The translations under genes were made by a program, and so were the position numbers. DNA of 64,000 nt from DATHAP01 sp963762865 (lineage in GTDB: Bacteria > Actinomycetota > Actinomycetes > JACCUZ01). The notes beneath the pieces were generated by a model. That model was not told the origin of the DNA. It saw only the letters and a program-made list of their open reading frames with translations, and ran no database searches. The stretch covers positions 124,001-188,000 of the forward strand of contig CAVXNC010000015.1 of NCBI GenBank assembly GCA_963762865.1. The letters are read 5' to 3'. Of this stretch, positions 17,597 through 25,777 are shown piece after piece; position 1 is the stretch's first letter; every line of letters begins with the position of its first letter.

Positions 17597-18474
17597 TCAG
17601 CCGCCGACGAGCTGGGACCCGGCCTCGCGCACCGGGACCGCGATCGGCCCGACGGTCTTGCTGATCTCCGGGCCGGGCACGGCGAACGGCCCCTGCCCGT
17701 CCACGGTGAACTCCGCCGACCAGTAGGTCGTCACGCTGACGTCGCGCTCGCCCGGCCTGCTGTAGGTGTGGCTGACCGAGTCGTCCGGGTACGCGCCGCC
17801 TGCGACGGTGAACTCCTTGGTCGTTCCCGGCTCGAACGTCCACTCCCACCGCGCAGTGGCAGTGACCGTGACGGTGAAGCCGAGGACGTCGAAGGGCTCG
17901 GTCTCGACGGACTCCGGCTCACCCGCCGCGAAGATCGTCGGGAGGTTGACGATCCCCCCGTCGACCGGCTGGAAGCTGGGATCCGCGTCCGGTAGCAGGG
18001 TCACGACGCGCTCCCGGACGAGCTGCCCCACGTCGGCCACCGACGCCGGCCGCTCGGCGGGCCCGAGGCAGATCGAGTCGACCAGCTGCCACGCCGCCGT
18101 CGCGCTCGGCCGGAAGTACACCCGGTACTGGATCGCGTCAGCGTCCGCGCAGCCGATCGTCGCGCCGGCGCAGGCCGCGCTGTCGCCGGCCGCATTCGCG
18201 AGACATGCCGGGCTGATGACCCATTCGCAGCCGTTGCAGTTGGCGTGCGCCGCGGTCGCTTTGCCGAGAGCGCTGTCCGCGCTGACGCCAGGAAACTGCA
18301 CCCCTTCTGTCACGACGGATCCAGTCCCCTGGTCCCCCTCCGTCGTCGGCTGTACCGGAGCCCTGCGTCACACGATCGCGCATGGGCTCGCATCCGTCGG
18401 CACGCGAACGCCACGCATCCCGGGTCGCAAGCTGCAAGAGCAGTGACGATGAACGACCAGACTCGAACACGCAT
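17597..18474 (-). CDS. Secreted protein with PKD-like C-terminal domain (5' end frame-disrupted)
   Basis: The uninterrupted part (17597-18313, 238 residues) has paired cysteines near its N-terminus (ANCNGCEWVISPAC, GDSAACAGATIGC), FDVLGFTVTVTATARWEWTF and a PKD-like SHTYSRPGERDVSVTTYWSA. It lacks a signal peptide. An ATG at 18474, with GGGAG upstream, starts a signal-like MRVRVWSFIVTALAA, and a third frame links it through GCEPMRDRVTQGSGTADDGG. I infer that the real gene runs 18474-17597 with two single-base frame changes (the length is 2 modulo 3). Function is unknown; the family is common in Nocardioides-like genomes by my recollection. It lies just after a lipoprotein gene. Confidence 0.6.
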
Positions 18475-19039
18475 CGTTTCGCTCACGACTCCCAGATTCG
18501 AACGAGTTGCCGATGATCCAGGACTCGCCGTCACTGCGAACTAGCGAGAGATCCAGATGTGCGCCTGTGCCCCCACGCGATCTTCGACGACGTCTCCCTC
18601 GCTCGTCGAGCACCTCGTATGCCGATGCCGACGGTCTACGCACCTCCGCCAGCGCCGTCGACCCTTCAACGTCGTGCACATCGCATAGACCGGAGGTCGA
18701 AACGCACGCGTTCGGAGTCGTCCCCCCTTCGTCGTGCATTCTCGATCGATCACCGTGACAGAGCGATAGACAGGGGCACCCCGGCGCCATCAGGTTCCTC
18801 AACTTCGATGTGTCATTGGTCTGGGCGGCGCGGGTGAGTTCGGCGTAGTAGGCGCGAACGGCGGCTTCGACCTGCTCCTCCGGGGTGGCCGGAGTCGACG
18901 ACGAGCTCGTGGCGGTGGGCGACGGGCTGTTGCTGGGCAGGCCGCCGGCTTCGGGTGGGTCGTCCGAACACCCAGCGCCGCTCAGCGCAATCACGACCAG
19001 TGCCACCCGAAGGAGCACCGTCCCCGTCGGTCCCCGCAT
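18368..19039 (-). CDS. Putative lipoprotein (DUF6318-like), 3' end uncertain
   Basis: The open frame is 223 residues. It starts MRGPTGTVLLRVALVVIA followed by LSGAGC, a lipoprotein signal with Cys at residue 24, then a Ser/Thr/Pro linker and a domain with VEAAVRAYYAELTRAAQTND, LRNLMAPGCPC, VHDVEGSTALAEV and LDLSLVRSDGESWIIGN. Between 18560 and 18600 another frame reads DVVEDRVGAQAH where the family pattern expects it, suggesting a compensating indel pair. The true stop may be the TGA at 18483-18485, just before the next gene's ATG. Base composition drops here compared with neighbours. Function is unknown. Confidence 0.6.
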   Translation of the reverse strand: MRGPTGTVLLRVALVVIALSGAGCSDDPPEAGGLPSNSPSPTATSSSSTPATPEEQVEAAVRAYYAELTRAAQTNDTSKLRNLMAPGCPCLSLCHGDRSRMHDEGGTTPNACVSTSGLCDVHDVEGSTALAEVRRPSASAYEVLDERGRRRRRSRGGTGAHLDLSLVRSDGESWIIGNSFESGSRERNDACSSLVVHRHCSCSLRPGMRGVRVPTDASPCAIV

Positions 19040-19156
19040 GCCTGGGGAGCATAACGGGACAAGCGGGACTCACCTAGAGCCTCATCCACAGGCCCCGGCC
19101 GGCCTGCCGCCGCCGCTGTGACGGACGTGACTGGGGTGACGACCGTCAGCCCCGGG

Positions 19157-19237
19157 CGGTGCGTCCCTTCCGGAGCGGTGGCCCGAAAGGCCTGTTCGGG
19201 CGGCTGTTTCGCGGGTCGATCCGGAAGGGACGCACCG
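19157..19237. repeat. 81-bp inverted-repeat element with nested hairpin
   Basis: Two perfect 18-bp arms, CGGTGCGTCCCTTCCGGA (19157-19174) and its complement (19220-19237), enclose a smaller perfect stem GCCCGAA/TTCGGGC (19181-19187, 19195-19201). It lies in the 367-bp gap between rpe and the lipoprotein gene. No target-site duplication or reading frame is visible. It may be a terminator-type cruciform or a miniature repeat. Confidence 0.8.
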
Positions 19238-19260
19238 ACGATGGGGCGGGCGGGCAGGAA

Positions 19261-19321
19261 TCACGGCGTAACGGCGAGCGGCCGGCGTGCCGGGTCCGGC
19301 GCCGAGGCGGTTACGCCGTGA
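19261..19321. repeat. 61-bp inverted repeat downstream of rpe
   Basis: Perfect 12-bp arms TCACGGCGTAAC (19261-19272) and GTTACGCCGTGA (19310-19321) flank 37 bases containing a second GC-rich self-complementary stretch (GCCGGCGTGCCGGGTCCGGC). The element lies 86 bases beyond the rpe stop and next to the 81-bp element. Apart from these two structures I see no gene in 19040-19406. Confidence 0.75.
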
Positions 19322-19406
19322 ATAGTGCGCGCCCGCTCCGCGCATGCCGGTATAGGCCCTCGCAGGGGGGCGCCGCGGCCAGCCGCGCGGCCAGCCACGC
19401 GGGCCG

Positions 19407-20093
19407 TCAGTGGCCGGCGGCCCACCAGGCGGACGACGAGGCGCGCTCGGCCTGGGAGCGCAGCCCCGCAACCGCGGCGGCCGGGTCGTCGGCGCCGTAC
19501 ACCGCGTTGCCGGCGACGAAGACGTCCGCGCCGGCCTCGGCGCACCGTTCGATGGTGTCGCCCGAGACGCCGCCGTCGACCTGCAGCCACAGGTCGAGGT
19601 CGCGGCCCTTCACCAGCTCGCGCGCCGCGCGCAGCTTGGGCAGCACCAGGTCGAGGAACTTCTGACCGCCGAAGCCGGGCTCCACCGTCATCAGCAGCAG
19701 CATGTCCAGCTCGGGCAGCATGTCGGCGTAGGGCTCCACCGCCGTCGCCGGCCGCAATGCCATCCCGGCACGCACGCCCGCCGAACGCAGGTTCCGCGCC
19801 AGCCGCACCGGGGCCTGCGTCGCCTCGACGTGGAAGGTCACGCTGCGCGCACCCGACTCGGCGTACGACGGCGCCCACCGGTCGGCGTCAGCGATCATCA
19901 GGTGCACGTCGAGCGGCAGCGCGGAGACCGTCGCCAGCTGCTCCACGACCGGCAGCCCGATCGTCAGGTTGGGCACGAAGTGGTTGTCCATCACGTCGAC
20001 GTGCACCCAGTCGGCACCCTCGATGCGGCCGACCTCCGCCGCCAGGTCGGTGTAGTCCGCCGACAGGATGCTCGGGGAGATCTGGACGCCCAT
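19407..20093 (-). CDS. rpe: Ribulose-phosphate 3-epimerase
   Basis: This 228-residue TIM-barrel enzyme interconverts ribulose-5-phosphate and xylulose-5-phosphate in the pentose phosphate pathway. Diagnostic segments are ISPSILSADYTDLAAEV, DWVHVDVMDNHFVPNLTIG (metal His and catalytic Asp), LDVHLMIAD, MTVEPGFGGQKF and the second catalytic Asp in LQVDGGVSGDTI. It closes a cluster def-fmt-rsmB-rpe and is followed by the inverted-repeat region. Confidence 0.97.
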   Translation of the reverse strand: MGVQISPSILSADYTDLAAEVGRIEGADWVHVDVMDNHFVPNLTIGLPVVEQLATVSALPLDVHLMIADADRWAPSYAESGARSVTFHVEATQAPVRLARNLRSAGVRAGMALRPATAVEPYADMLPELDMLLLMTVEPGFGGQKFLDLVLPKLRAARELVKGRDLDLWLQVDGGVSGDTIERCAEAGADVFVAGNAVYGADDPAAAVAGLRSQAERASSSAWWAAGH

Positions 20094-20120
20094 GGCGGCG
20101 GAGTCTAGGCCGCCCGCCCC

Positions 20121-21569
20121 TCAGACCCGCCGCAGCAACGCCAGGTACATCGCGTCGGTGCCGTGCCGGTGCGGCCACAGCTGCACGTCCGGCCCCGGCC
20201 CGAGCGCCGGCACTCCGGGCAGCAGCGGCCGGGCGTCCTCGCGGACCACGTCGGACCGCCGCCGGAGCAGGTCGCCGACCACCGCGCGCGTCTCGGCGAG
20301 GTGCGGCGAGCAGGTGACGTACGCGACCACACCGCCCGGCCGGGCAGCGTCGACCGCGCGCCAGAGCAGCTCGCCCTGCAGGGCGGCCAGCGGCGCGACG
20401 TCCGACTCGGTGCGCCGCCAGCGAACCTCCGGCCGTCGCCGCAGCGCACCAAGCCCGGTGCACGGCGCGTCGAGCAGCACCCGGTCGAAGGTGTCGTCGA
20501 CCCACGCCGGCGTACGCCCGTCGACGACGACCACCGACGCGTCGTCGCCGGCCGCGGACCGGACCAGCCGGGCGCGGTGCGGCGCGAGCTCCCCGGCCAA
20601 CAGCGCGGCGCCCCGCTGCCGAGCCACCGCCCCGAGCAGCGCCGCCTTCCCACCCGGTCCGGAGCAGATGTCCAGCCACCGCTCCCCCGACCCACCGGCG
20701 CTCTCCACCTCAGCGGCCGCGAGCGCGAGGGCGACCAGCTGGCTGCCCTCGTCCTGCACGCCGGCGCGCCCCTCGCGGACCGCCGGCAGCGCGGCGGGGT
20801 CGCCACCGGAGAGCACCACGGCGTACGGAGCGAAGGCACCCGGTCTGGCGCCCTCGACCAGGAGCTCGGCCGGCTCGGCCCGCCCCGGCCGGGCGACCAG
20901 GGTCACGGCCGCGGGCTCGTTGTCCGCTGCCAGCGCCGCCGCCGTCTCGTCCAGGTCGCCGCCCAGTGCGTCGCGGATCGCCGACACGATCCAGCGCGGG
21001 TGCGAGTGGACCACCGACAGGTGCCCGACCGGGTCGTCCTCGAGAGCCGGCGCGACCTGGGCCAGCCAGGCGCCGATGTCGCTGCGCCCGACCCGCCGGA
21101 GGACCGCGTTGACGAAGGACCCGGCGCCCTCGCCGACCACGGCCCGGGCCAGCTCGACCGTGGCACCGACCGCCGCGTGCGGCGGTACCCGCATCGCGAG
21201 CAGCTGGTGGGCGCCCAGCCGCAGCACGTCGCGGACCGGCGGGTCGACCGACCCCAGTGGGCGGTCGACGCATGCTGCGAGCACCGCGTCGTACGTGCCG
21301 AGCCCCCGCAGCGTCCCGTAGCCGAGCTCGGTGGCGAACGCGGCGTCGCGCCCCTCCAGGCCGCGCTCGCGCAGCAGCCCGGGCAGGGTCAGGTTGGCGT
21401 AGGCGTCGCGCTCGTCGACCGCGCGCAGCAGGTCGAAGGCCGCCCGCCGGGGTGCGTCGGGCTGCGGGCGGTCCCGGCGCGGCGGCGGTGACCCGGCACG
21501 TTTCGACGGTCCACCGGGGCGCTTCCGGGCCGGCCCGCGCCGTGGTGGAGGTGGCGGCGCGCCGGTCAC
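20121..21569 (-). CDS. rsmB: 16S rRNA (cytosine-967-C5)-methyltransferase (Fmu/RsmB)
   Basis: This 482-residue protein has an N-terminal NusB-like RNA-binding domain (RAAFDLLRAVDERDAYANLT, FVNAVLRRVG) and a C-terminal SAM-dependent methyltransferase domain with WLDICSGPGGKAALLGAVA, the DAPCTGLGALRRRPEVRWRR motif (first catalytic Cys region) and VAYVTCSPHLAET (nucleophilic Cys). GTG at 21569 forms a GTGA overlap with fmt and removes a long Arg-rich artefactual extension. A Pro/Arg-rich basic leader of about 45 residues is normal in actinobacterial members. Confidence 0.93.
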   Translation of the reverse strand: MTGAPPPPPRRGPARKRPGGPSKRAGSPPPRRDRPQPDAPRRAAFDLLRAVDERDAYANLTLPGLLRERGLEGRDAAFATELGYGTLRGLGTYDAVLAACVDRPLGSVDPPVRDVLRLGAHQLLAMRVPPHAAVGATVELARAVVGEGAGSFVNAVLRRVGRSDIGAWLAQVAPALEDDPVGHLSVVHSHPRWIVSAIRDALGGDLDETAAALAADNEPAAVTLVARPGRAEPAELLVEGARPGAFAPYAVVLSGGDPAALPAVREGRAGVQDEGSQLVALALAAAEVESAGGSGERWLDICSGPGGKAALLGAVARQRGAALLAGELAPHRARLVRSAAGDDASVVVVDGRTPAWVDDTFDRVLLDAPCTGLGALRRRPEVRWRRTESDVAPLAALQGELLWRAVDAARPGGVVAYVTCSPHLAETRAVVGDLLRRRSDVVREDARPLLPGVPALGPGPDVQLWPHRHGTDAMYLALLRRV

Positions 21570-22495
21570 GTGCCGAGCTCCGAACCGTCGATCTCGCGTA
21601 CGCCGCGGGCCCAGGCGTCGGCCGCCATCGGGCGCTTGCCGGCGGGGCGAACCTCGCCCAGCCGGACCGCCTGCCCGTCGCCGCAGCCCACCAGGACCTC
21701 GCGCCGGCCGGCGGACACCGCACCGGGCGCAAGGTCCGAGGGCCCGGCGGGCTCGACCGGTCCGAGCCCGACGCGCTCGCCGCGCCAGGTCGTCCAGGCA
21801 CCCGGTGCCGGGGTGCAGGCGCGCACCCGGCGGTCGACGTGGAAGGCCGGCTGGTCCCACCGCACGTGGGCGTCCTCGGGACCCAGCTTGGGAGCGAGGG
21901 TCACGCCGTCGGCCGGCTGAGGGACGGCGACGACCTCGCCGCGCTCGATGCCGTCGAGGGTCGCCAGCAGCAGCCCGGCCCCGGCGACGGCAAGCCGCCC
22001 GAGCAGGTCACCGCTGGTGTCGCGAGGCCGGACGTGCTCGGTCATGACGCCGTAGACGGGGCCGGTGTCCAGCCCCTCCTCGAGCTCGAAGACCGACGCG
22101 CCGGTGACCTCGTCGCCGTGCAGGACCGCGTGCTGGACGGGGGCGGCGCCGCGCCAGGCGGGCAGCAACGAGAAGTGCAGGTTGACCCAGCCGCGCGGCG
22201 GGATCGACAGCGCGGCCGGCGGGACGAGGGCGCCGTAGGCGACGACCGGGCAGCAGTCCGGCGCGATCGCCCGCAGCCGGTCCATCACGCCGTCGTCGGT
22301 GAGGCGGCGCGCCCGGACCACCTCGACGCCGGCGTCCTCGGCGCGCTGCGCCACCGGGGAGGCCACCGTCCGGCGGCCGCGGCCGGCCGGGGCGTCGGGG
22401 CGGGTGAGCACGGCCGCGACCTCGTGCGTCGAGCCGAGGAGGGCGTCCAACGACGGGACGGCGACCTCGGGGGTGCCGGCGAAGACCAGGCGCAT
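21566..22495 (-). CDS. fmt: Methionyl-tRNA formyltransferase
   Basis: Fmt formylates initiator Met-tRNA using 10-formyl-THF. The 309-residue protein begins MRLVFAGTPEVAVPSLDALL and contains WVNLHFSLLPAWRGAAPVQH, where Asn, His and the distal Asp of the LDTGPVYG region form the catalytic site. The C-terminal OB domain ends in a basic patch. It lies 15 bases after def and overlaps rsmB, the usual translation-initiation cluster. Confidence 0.97.
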   Translation of the reverse strand: MRLVFAGTPEVAVPSLDALLGSTHEVAAVLTRPDAPAGRGRRTVASPVAQRAEDAGVEVVRARRLTDDGVMDRLRAIAPDCCPVVAYGALVPPAALSIPPRGWVNLHFSLLPAWRGAAPVQHAVLHGDEVTGASVFELEEGLDTGPVYGVMTEHVRPRDTSGDLLGRLAVAGAGLLLATLDGIERGEVVAVPQPADGVTLAPKLGPEDAHVRWDQPAFHVDRRVRACTPAPGAWTTWRGERVGLGPVEPAGPSDLAPGAVSAGRREVLVGCGDGQAVRLGEVRPAGKRPMAADAWARGVREIDGSELGT

Positions 22496-22510
22496 GAAGG
22501 GTGGCGCCGC

Positions 22511-23056
22511 CTAGAGCGCTCGGCCGTGCATGGCGTGCGGGGAGAGCTTGACCGGAGGGGCGGTCTCCCCCGCCCACTCGGCCTCGCGGATCGCCTTGAG
22601 GGCCAGCTTGCGCTGTGCCTTGTCCAGCCGGTCGATGAAGAGGACGCCGTCGAGGTGGTCGGTCTCGTGCTGCACGCAGCGGGCCAGCAGCTCGGTGCCC
22701 TCGATGGTCACCGGCTCGCCGTGCATGTCCTGACCCTTGGCGACCACGCTCCAGGCCCGCTTGGTCGGGTAGGCCAGCCCCGGGAAGGACAGGCACCCCT
22801 CGTCGTCCTCCTGCTCCTCCGCGGAGAGGTCGAGCACCGGGTTGACGAGATGGCCCAGCGCGTCGTCGACGTGGTAGGTGAACACCCGCAGGCCGACCCC
22901 GATCTGCGGTGCGGCCAGCCCGACGCCCGGGGCGTCGAGCATGGTCTCCTGCAGGTCCTTGACCAGGGTCCGCAGCTCCTTGTCGAAGTCCACGACCGGT
23001 TCGGCGGGCGTGCGCAGCACGGGATCGCCGAAGAGCCGGATGGGCTGGACGGACAC
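22511..23056 (-). CDS. def: Peptide deformylase
   Basis: This 181-residue metalloprotease removes the N-formyl group from nascent proteins. All three motifs are present: GVGLAAPQIG, EGCLSFPG (metal Cys) and QHETDHLDG (HExxH). The GTG at 23056 is supported by AGGAG five bases upstream; the longer frame from 23176 would overlap the divergent gene's leader. It heads the def-fmt-rsmB-rpe unit. Confidence 0.96.
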   Translation of the reverse strand: MSVQPIRLFGDPVLRTPAEPVVDFDKELRTLVKDLQETMLDAPGVGLAAPQIGVGLRVFTYHVDDALGHLVNPVLDLSAEEQEDDEGCLSFPGLAYPTKRAWSVVAKGQDMHGEPVTIEGTELLARCVQHETDHLDGVLFIDRLDKAQRKLALKAIREAEWAGETAPPVKLSPHAMHGRAL

Positions 23057-23176
23057 AGGAACTCCTCGCGCTACGGGTGACGGGCAGGTGTCCAGTCTAC
23101 GAAGTGTGCGGCTCCCTCTTCCGCCCCGAGGCCTGGATGCGGTCAGATGGGCCGGAACCGGACCCGGGAGGACCAC

Positions 23177-24439
23177 ATGACCCGCACCCGCAGCGCGTTG
23201 CTGGCTTGCTCGACGCTCGCCGCGGCTGCCACCGCCGCAGCCCTGATCACGCCGCCGGCCGTCGCGACCACCTCGTCGCCACCCGGCAGCACGGTGCGCT
23301 TCGCCACGTTCAACGCCTCACTGAACCGGAACGTCACGGGGCAACTGATCGGCGACCTGTCGACGCCCGCCAACGCCCAGGCGGCGACGGTGGCCGAGAT
23401 CATCCAGCGGATGCGTCCGGACGTCCTGCTCATCAACGAGTTCGACTTCGACGCTGCGGGCACCGCCCTGCGGCTCTTCCAGGACAACTACCTGTCGGTG
23501 CCGCACAACGGCGCGGCCGCCATCGAGTACCCGCACCGGTTCACGGCGGAGTCCAACACGGGCATCCCCTCAGGGTTCGACCTGAACAACAACGGGGCCA
23601 TCGCCGGGCCGGACGACGCCTTCGGCTTCGGCTTCTTCCCCGGACAGTTCGGGATGGCCGTCTACTCGAAGTACCCGATCGACTCCGGCCACATTCGGAC
23701 CTTCCAGAAGTTCCTCTGGAAGGACATGCCAGGAGCCATGCTCCCGGACGACCCGGCGACCCCGGCTGCCGCGGACTGGTACTCCCCGGCCGAGCTGGAC
23801 GCTTTCCGGCTGTCGTCGAAGAGCCACTGGGACCTGCCGATACAGATCGGCGGCAAGACCGTGCACTTCCTGGTCAGCCACCCGACTCCTCCGGTCTTCG
23901 ACGGCCCCGAGGACCGCAACGGCACGCGCAACTTCGACGAGATCCGGCTCTGGGCCGACTACGTCAGGCCAGGCGCCGGCGGCTACATCTACGACGACGC
24001 CGGGCGGTTCGGCGGCCTGCCGGCAGGAGCGCAGTTCGTCATCGCCGGCGACCAGAACTCCGATCCCCTCGACGGGGACAGCATCCCCGGCTCGATCCAG
24101 CAGCTGCTGGACAACCCGCGGGTCAACACGTCGACCACGCCGGAGAGCGCTGGAGCCGTCGAGGCCACCGTTCTGCAGGGCGGGGCGAACCTGACGCACC
24201 GGTCGGACCCGCGGTTCGACACGGCCGACTTCGCGGACAGTGCTCCGGGCAACCTGCGCGCCGACTACGTCCTGCCGTCCAAGGCCCTGCGGATACGGGA
24301 TTCTGCTGTGTTCTGGCCGGTCACAGCTGACCCCCTGTTCAGGCTGACCGGCGCATTCCCGTTCCCGAGCTCGGACCACCGGGCCGTGTGGGTCGACGTG
24401 CGGGTGCCGTCGCACCGTGACCAGGCAGGAGCGGAGTGA
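23177..24439 (+). CDS. Secreted endonuclease/exonuclease/phosphatase-family protein
   Basis: This 420-residue protein has a Sec-type signal peptide (MTRTRSALLACSTLAAAATA, cleavage near AVA-TT at about 38). The mature part shows EEP superfamily motifs: RFATFNASLNRNV at the start, PDVLLINEFDFD (metal Glu), LVSHPTPP, FVIAGDQNSDPLDGDS (Asp/Asn pair) and the terminal FPSSDHRAVWVDV (catalytic Asp-His). Extracellular nuclease or phosphodiesterase activity is inferred; substrate is unknown. The ATG at 23177 is preceded by GGGAGG. Its stop overlaps the following methyltransferase gene by GTGA. Confidence 0.88.
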   Translation: MTRTRSALLACSTLAAAATAAALITPPAVATTSSPPGSTVRFATFNASLNRNVTGQLIGDLSTPANAQAATVAEIIQRMRPDVLLINEFDFDAAGTALRLFQDNYLSVPHNGAAAIEYPHRFTAESNTGIPSGFDLNNNGAIAGPDDAFGFGFFPGQFGMAVYSKYPIDSGHIRTFQKFLWKDMPGAMLPDDPATPAAADWYSPAELDAFRLSSKSHWDLPIQIGGKTVHFLVSHPTPPVFDGPEDRNGTRNFDEIRLWADYVRPGAGGYIYDDAGRFGGLPAGAQFVIAGDQNSDPLDGDSIPGSIQQLLDNPRVNTSTTPESAGAVEATVLQGGANLTHRSDPRFDTADFADSAPGNLRADYVLPSKALRIRDSAVFWPVTADPLFRLTGAFPFPSSDHRAVWVDVRVPSHRDQAGAE

Positions 24440-25092
24440 CCGACATCGACATCGCCGACACCCGTGTCGAGGCGTACGCCGTCGAGCACACCACTCCGGA
24501 GCCTGCGTGGTTCGCCGAGCTGGCGGCGGACACCCGGTCGCGCACCTCGGCGCCGGGGATGATGGTCGGCACCCTGGAGGGTCGCTTCCTCGCCGCCGTC
24601 GTGGCGATGCTGCGGCCGAGTCGGGTCCTGGAGATCGGGACCTTCACCGGCTACAGCTCGCTGTCGATGGCCGAGGCGCTGCCGCCGGGCGGCCACATCG
24701 TCACCTGCGACATCAGCGAGGAGCACGTCGCGATCGCCCGCCAGCACATCGGGGCCAGCCCATACGCCGACCGCATCGAGATCCGGGTCGGCCCGGCGAT
24801 CGAGACCATCGCGGGGCTGGACGGCCCCTTCGACCTGGTCTTCATCGACGCCGACAAGCCGGGGTACCTCGGCTACTACGAGGCGGTGCTGCCCAAGCTG
24901 GCGCCCGACGGGGTGATCCTGGCCGACAACGTGTTGTGGAGCGGTCGGCTCGTCGGGGACCCGTCCCCGGACGAGGACGGCAACACCCGGGCTCTGCGCG
25001 AGTTCAACGACCACGTGGTGGCCGACGAGCGCGTCGAGGTGGTGATGCTGACCGTCCGCGACGGCGTCAGCATCATCCGGCGGCGCCGCTAG
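24436..25092 (+). CDS. Class I SAM-dependent O-methyltransferase (caffeoyl-CoA OMT type)
   Basis: This 218-residue protein matches the small bacterial O-methyltransferase family: SAPGMMVGTLEGRFLAAVV near the N-terminus, the SAM motif VLEIGTFTGYSSLSMAEAL, the acidic loop IVTCDISEEHV, and the metal-binding FDLVFIDADKPGYLGYYE with ILADNVLWSGRL. It should methylate a catechol-like or other hydroxyl using divalent metal. Native substrate is unknown. The GTG start overlaps the upstream secreted-protein stop. Confidence 0.9.
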   Translation: MTDIDIADTRVEAYAVEHTTPEPAWFAELAADTRSRTSAPGMMVGTLEGRFLAAVVAMLRPSRVLEIGTFTGYSSLSMAEALPPGGHIVTCDISEEHVAIARQHIGASPYADRIEIRVGPAIETIAGLDGPFDLVFIDADKPGYLGYYEAVLPKLAPDGVILADNVLWSGRLVGDPSPDEDGNTRALREFNDHVVADERVEVVMLTVRDGVSIIRRRR

Positions 25093-25114
25093 GGGTGCTG
25101 ACCAGGCAGGTCGG

Positions 25115-25777
25115 TCAGGGCCCGGTGTCGGCGCCCGGCAGCACCCCGGCCGCAGTGAGGTCGCGCCGGAGGTGTTCGGGATCGGTGAAGCGGAAGCCCG
25201 TCATCCCGGCGGTCCGGGCTGCGGCGACGTTGACCTGCCGGTCGTCCACGAAGACCGTGCGCGCCGGGTCGAGGCCGTGCCGGGTCAGGACGAGGTCGAA
25301 GATCCGCGGGTCCGGCTTGGCGAGCCGCTCCTCGCCGGAGACCACGATCGCCTCGAAGAGCTGCAGGAAGTCGAAGTGCTCCCGGGCGTGCGGGAAGAGC
25401 TCGGCCGACCAGTTGGTCAGACCCACCAGCCGAATGCCGGCCGCGTGCAGCTCGCGGAGGATCTCGACCGTCCCCTCCACCGGCCCGGCGAGGCTCTCGG
25501 GGAAGCGCGCCGGGTAGGCGGCGATCAGGTCGCCCCGGTGCGGGTACCGCTCCGTCAGGTCGGCCACCGCCTCCGCCCAGGTCCGCTCACCGGCGTCGAC
25601 CGAGTGGTTCCACTGGAGGAAGCCGACCTCGTCGAAGAAGTCCGCCACGAGCTCGTCGCTGCCGAGCATCGCCCGGTAGATCCGCGCCGGGTCCCACCGG
25701 ACGAGCACCCCGCCCAGGTCGAACACCACCGCGTCCACCGGCCCCACGGCTGCCTCGGCGGGCTCGCCGGCACTCAT
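25115..25777 (-). CDS. HAD-superfamily hydrolase
   Basis: This 220-residue protein has the four HAD motifs: VVFDLGGVL (nucleophile Asp; the second Asp is replaced by Gly as in the YihX-like subgroup), VGLTNWSAEL, the Lys in ERLAKPDPRIF and VFVDDRQVNVAAA. A helical cap lies between motifs I and II. It probably dephosphorylates a small phosphorylated metabolite. The ATG start overlaps the priA stop by ATGA. Confidence 0.9.
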   Translation of the reverse strand: MSAGEPAEAAVGPVDAVVFDLGGVLVRWDPARIYRAMLGSDELVADFFDEVGFLQWNHSVDAGERTWAEAVADLTERYPHRGDLIAAYPARFPESLAGPVEGTVEILRELHAAGIRLVGLTNWSAELFPHAREHFDFLQLFEAIVVSGEERLAKPDPRIFDLVLTRHGLDPARTVFVDDRQVNVAAARTAGMTGFRFTDPEHLRRDLTAAGVLPGADTGP

